Origin: JBBATK01 sp044228285
GTDB taxonomy: Bacteria; Bacteroidota; Ignavibacteria; Kapaibacteriales; NICIL-2
Assembly (NCBI GenBank): GCA_044228285.1
Contig: JBGAVD010000006.1
Span: 183,189-247,188, forward strand
Length of the DNA: 64,000 bases
Direction: 5' to 3'
The notes beneath the pieces were generated by a model. The model saw only the letters and a list, made by a program, of their open reading frames with translations. It was not told the DNA's origin and did no database searches. Below, in pieces: positions 62,719 through 64,000 of the stretch. The translations under genes and the position numbers were made by a program. Positions within the stretch are counted from its first letter, which is position 1; every line of letters begins with the position of its first letter.

Positions 62719-63870
62719 TCAGCGTGTTATAACAACCTTCCGAACAATGCGCCGACCACCAACATCGATGCGCAAGACACAGCTTTGAGCAGCGCAGTCT
62801 TTAATGTTGAGGTTGAGCGGACCATCTGCATCTGGACCACGCTCCACATATGCTAACAACTCACCGTGCATACTGAAGAGCGAGGCACGAACCTGACCAG
62901 TGCCTGCTTCAATTCCATCAATGTGAATGACTGAACTTGCGGGCATTGGGAAGACTTGTATTGAAGCATCATCGGTGTTCTCAATACCAGATACGGAGTT
63001 ACTTTCTACGAAACGTGTTTCAAAGAACAGTGAATCCTTTGGTGGAGTTCCACCAATTCGTGTAAAGCTGACTTGTCCTTCTTTTATACTCAGATACTCG
63101 ATAGCGCTCTTTGCTCCATACCATACGTAGCGATTGACTTGGCTATGCGCAACATACTGCGCTTTGTTGTTGAGGAGTACTGTGTCAACGATATCCTCAG
63201 TCCAATGGACGCGAATGCTTGGATCATTAGTTCCCGCTCCAGGTAGTAACAATTCACCCTCTCCGTCTGGACTAAAGGTCACTGTTGTACGACGTCGAAT
63301 AGTCTGCGCTGGGATTTTCGGAAACTGTATTGTCGCTGAGTACTTCGACGTCAGCAAGGCGCCGAACTTAATGGGTATAGGCTCGATATCAAATGGATCG
63401 GAGCCCATTATGAGGCGCTTATCACTGTCGTCCTCACCCAAGTATGCCAACGAAGGTTTGCTTGTATTATAAAACACCCTGCCAGCAGTAGTACTATTGG
63501 TGACAACAACAGTGGTTTTCGGTGGAATCACACCAGGCAAGCCGACTGGACTCACAAAACGAATCGTGTCGCGCTTTCCTAGTACCGACGTCAGAGATCT
63601 AAAATCCCAACTCTGCCCTAGTCCACCAGCTTGCGGATCAACTGCAATAGGCGGAGCCCAGCTCCTTACGTACCGAGCTCCAACCTTTGGAAGATTGAAC
63701 TCCGTGTACAGATCCTGTGCGCGAAGTGAAGGAAAAAGCAAGAGAAGTAGTAGGCCGCAGAGGGCGAGGAATCCGCAGGATTGTAGTATTCGTCGCTCTT
63801 GCACCGCAGGTGACTCAGCTGTACTCGTCGAGGCGAGATGTCGAGTGTCGACAACAGATTGGTAGTTCAT
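62719..63870 (-). CDS. T9SS cargo, unknown function
   Basis: 383 residues. A long hydrophilic n-region (~30 residues) precedes a signal helix (CGFLALCGLLLLLLFPSLRA, cleavage near residue 51), so the true start may be downstream, but no internal ATG fits; residues after the helix (YTEFNLPKVGARY) are typical of secreted proteins. The body is beta-rich. The C-terminal ~80 residues (VFPMPASSVIHIDG, LFSMHGELLAYVER, SCVLRIDVGGRR) are a T9SS type A sorting domain with Pro-Met-Pro in place of Pro-Asn-Pro. The function is unknown. Confidence 0.75.
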   Translation of the reverse strand: MNYQSVVDTRHLASTSTAESPAVQERRILQSCGFLALCGLLLLLLFPSLRAQDLYTEFNLPKVGARYVRSWAPPIAVDPQAGGLGQSWDFRSLTSVLGKRDTIRFVSPVGLPGVIPPKTTVVVTNSTTAGRVFYNTSKPSLAYLGEDDSDKRLIMGSDPFDIEPIPIKFGALLTSKYSATIQFPKIPAQTIRRRTTVTFSPDGEGELLLPGAGTNDPSIRVHWTEDIVDTVLLNNKAQYVAHSQVNRYVWYGAKSAIEYLSIKEGQVSFTRIGGTPPKDSLFFETRFVESNSVSGIENTDDASIQVFPMPASSVIHIDGIEAGTGQVRASLFSMHGELLAYVERGPDADGPLNLNIKDCAAQSCVLRIDVGGRRIVRKVVITR

Positions 63871-64000
63871 GGCAGTCTCGGTTCAGTGGTTTCTATCATT
63901 ACATTCATAAGCAAGATATCTGGCCCGCACTGCAACCGACCATAGCAATACCTTAACAGTCTCGAATGATAGAACGCAATTTACAACGCTAATTAACAGC

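Noticed and set aside
1..64000. tRNA or rRNA genes
   Set aside because: No cloverleaf or conserved rRNA segment was recognised by eye; an RNA covariance-model scan would be decisive.

Overview
The window looks like chromosome from a member of the Bacteroidota/Chlorobiota (FCB) group, plausibly a Kapabacteria- or Ignavibacteria-like lineage. The strongest evidence is the set of about ten secreted proteins ending in a type IX secretion (T9SS) type A-like C-terminal sorting domain. Supporting evidence is a long IleRS of the Bacteroidota kind, TPR-LuxR regulators without receiver domains, and weak or absent Shine-Dalgarno sites at many genes. The fliP-fliQ-fliR flagellar export genes are absent from most Bacteroides-type organisms but occur in Ignavibacteria-like relatives. 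The taxonomic call is inference: no rRNA or tRNA gene was recognised here.

Layout. 1-7.2 kb: a partial GT4 glycosyltransferase, ileS behind three long palindromes, then a tight cluster of two glycosyltransferase-like proteins and a small membrane protein, closed by a bidirectional terminator. 7.4-17 kb: envelope and secretion block with a T9SS cargo of carboxypeptidase-regulatory repeats, a secreted PHB-depolymerase-like esterase, a vWA/HYDIN-type surface protein, an outer-membrane beta-barrel and a PD40 + CRD + OmpA-like protein resembling T9SS component PorE. 17-22 kb: a nucleotidyltransferase-like protein, a TPR-LuxR regulator and fliR/fliQ/fliP. 22.5-26.5 kb: fucosyltransferase-like and GT4-TPR glycosyltransferases and a GNAT acetyltransferase. 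26.5-31 kb: a rifamycin ADP-ribosyltransferase (arr), a 105-bp tandem repeat array, guaA, and a MetH that stops after its folate domain. 31-38 kb: a giant T9SS cargo, a decayed IS3 element, a gene-poor repeat-bearing stretch and a lipoprotein. 38-49 kb: a class V aminotransferase, a TlpA-like thioredoxin, a C39-like peptidase cargo, an ECF sigma factor with a membrane partner bearing a T9SS-like tail, and a winged-helix protein. 49-64 kb: T9SS cargos (hydrazine-synthase-alpha-like with one haem motif, BNR-type, Omp28-like and two unassigned), an arsenate reductase-aquaporin operon and a P450-ferredoxin operon.

How it fits together: much of the coding capacity makes, exports and probably decorates cell-surface proteins (T9SS cargo, a PorE-like envelope protein, thiol-redox proteins, dispersed glycosyltransferases). 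Around this lie stress or detoxification genes (arr, arsC-aqp) and housekeeping genes (ileS, guaA, metH N-half). Intergenic DNA is rich in short inverted repeats, including a recurring palindrome with core TCACGACTTAGTCGTGA. No CRISPR array, prophage or complete restriction system was seen.
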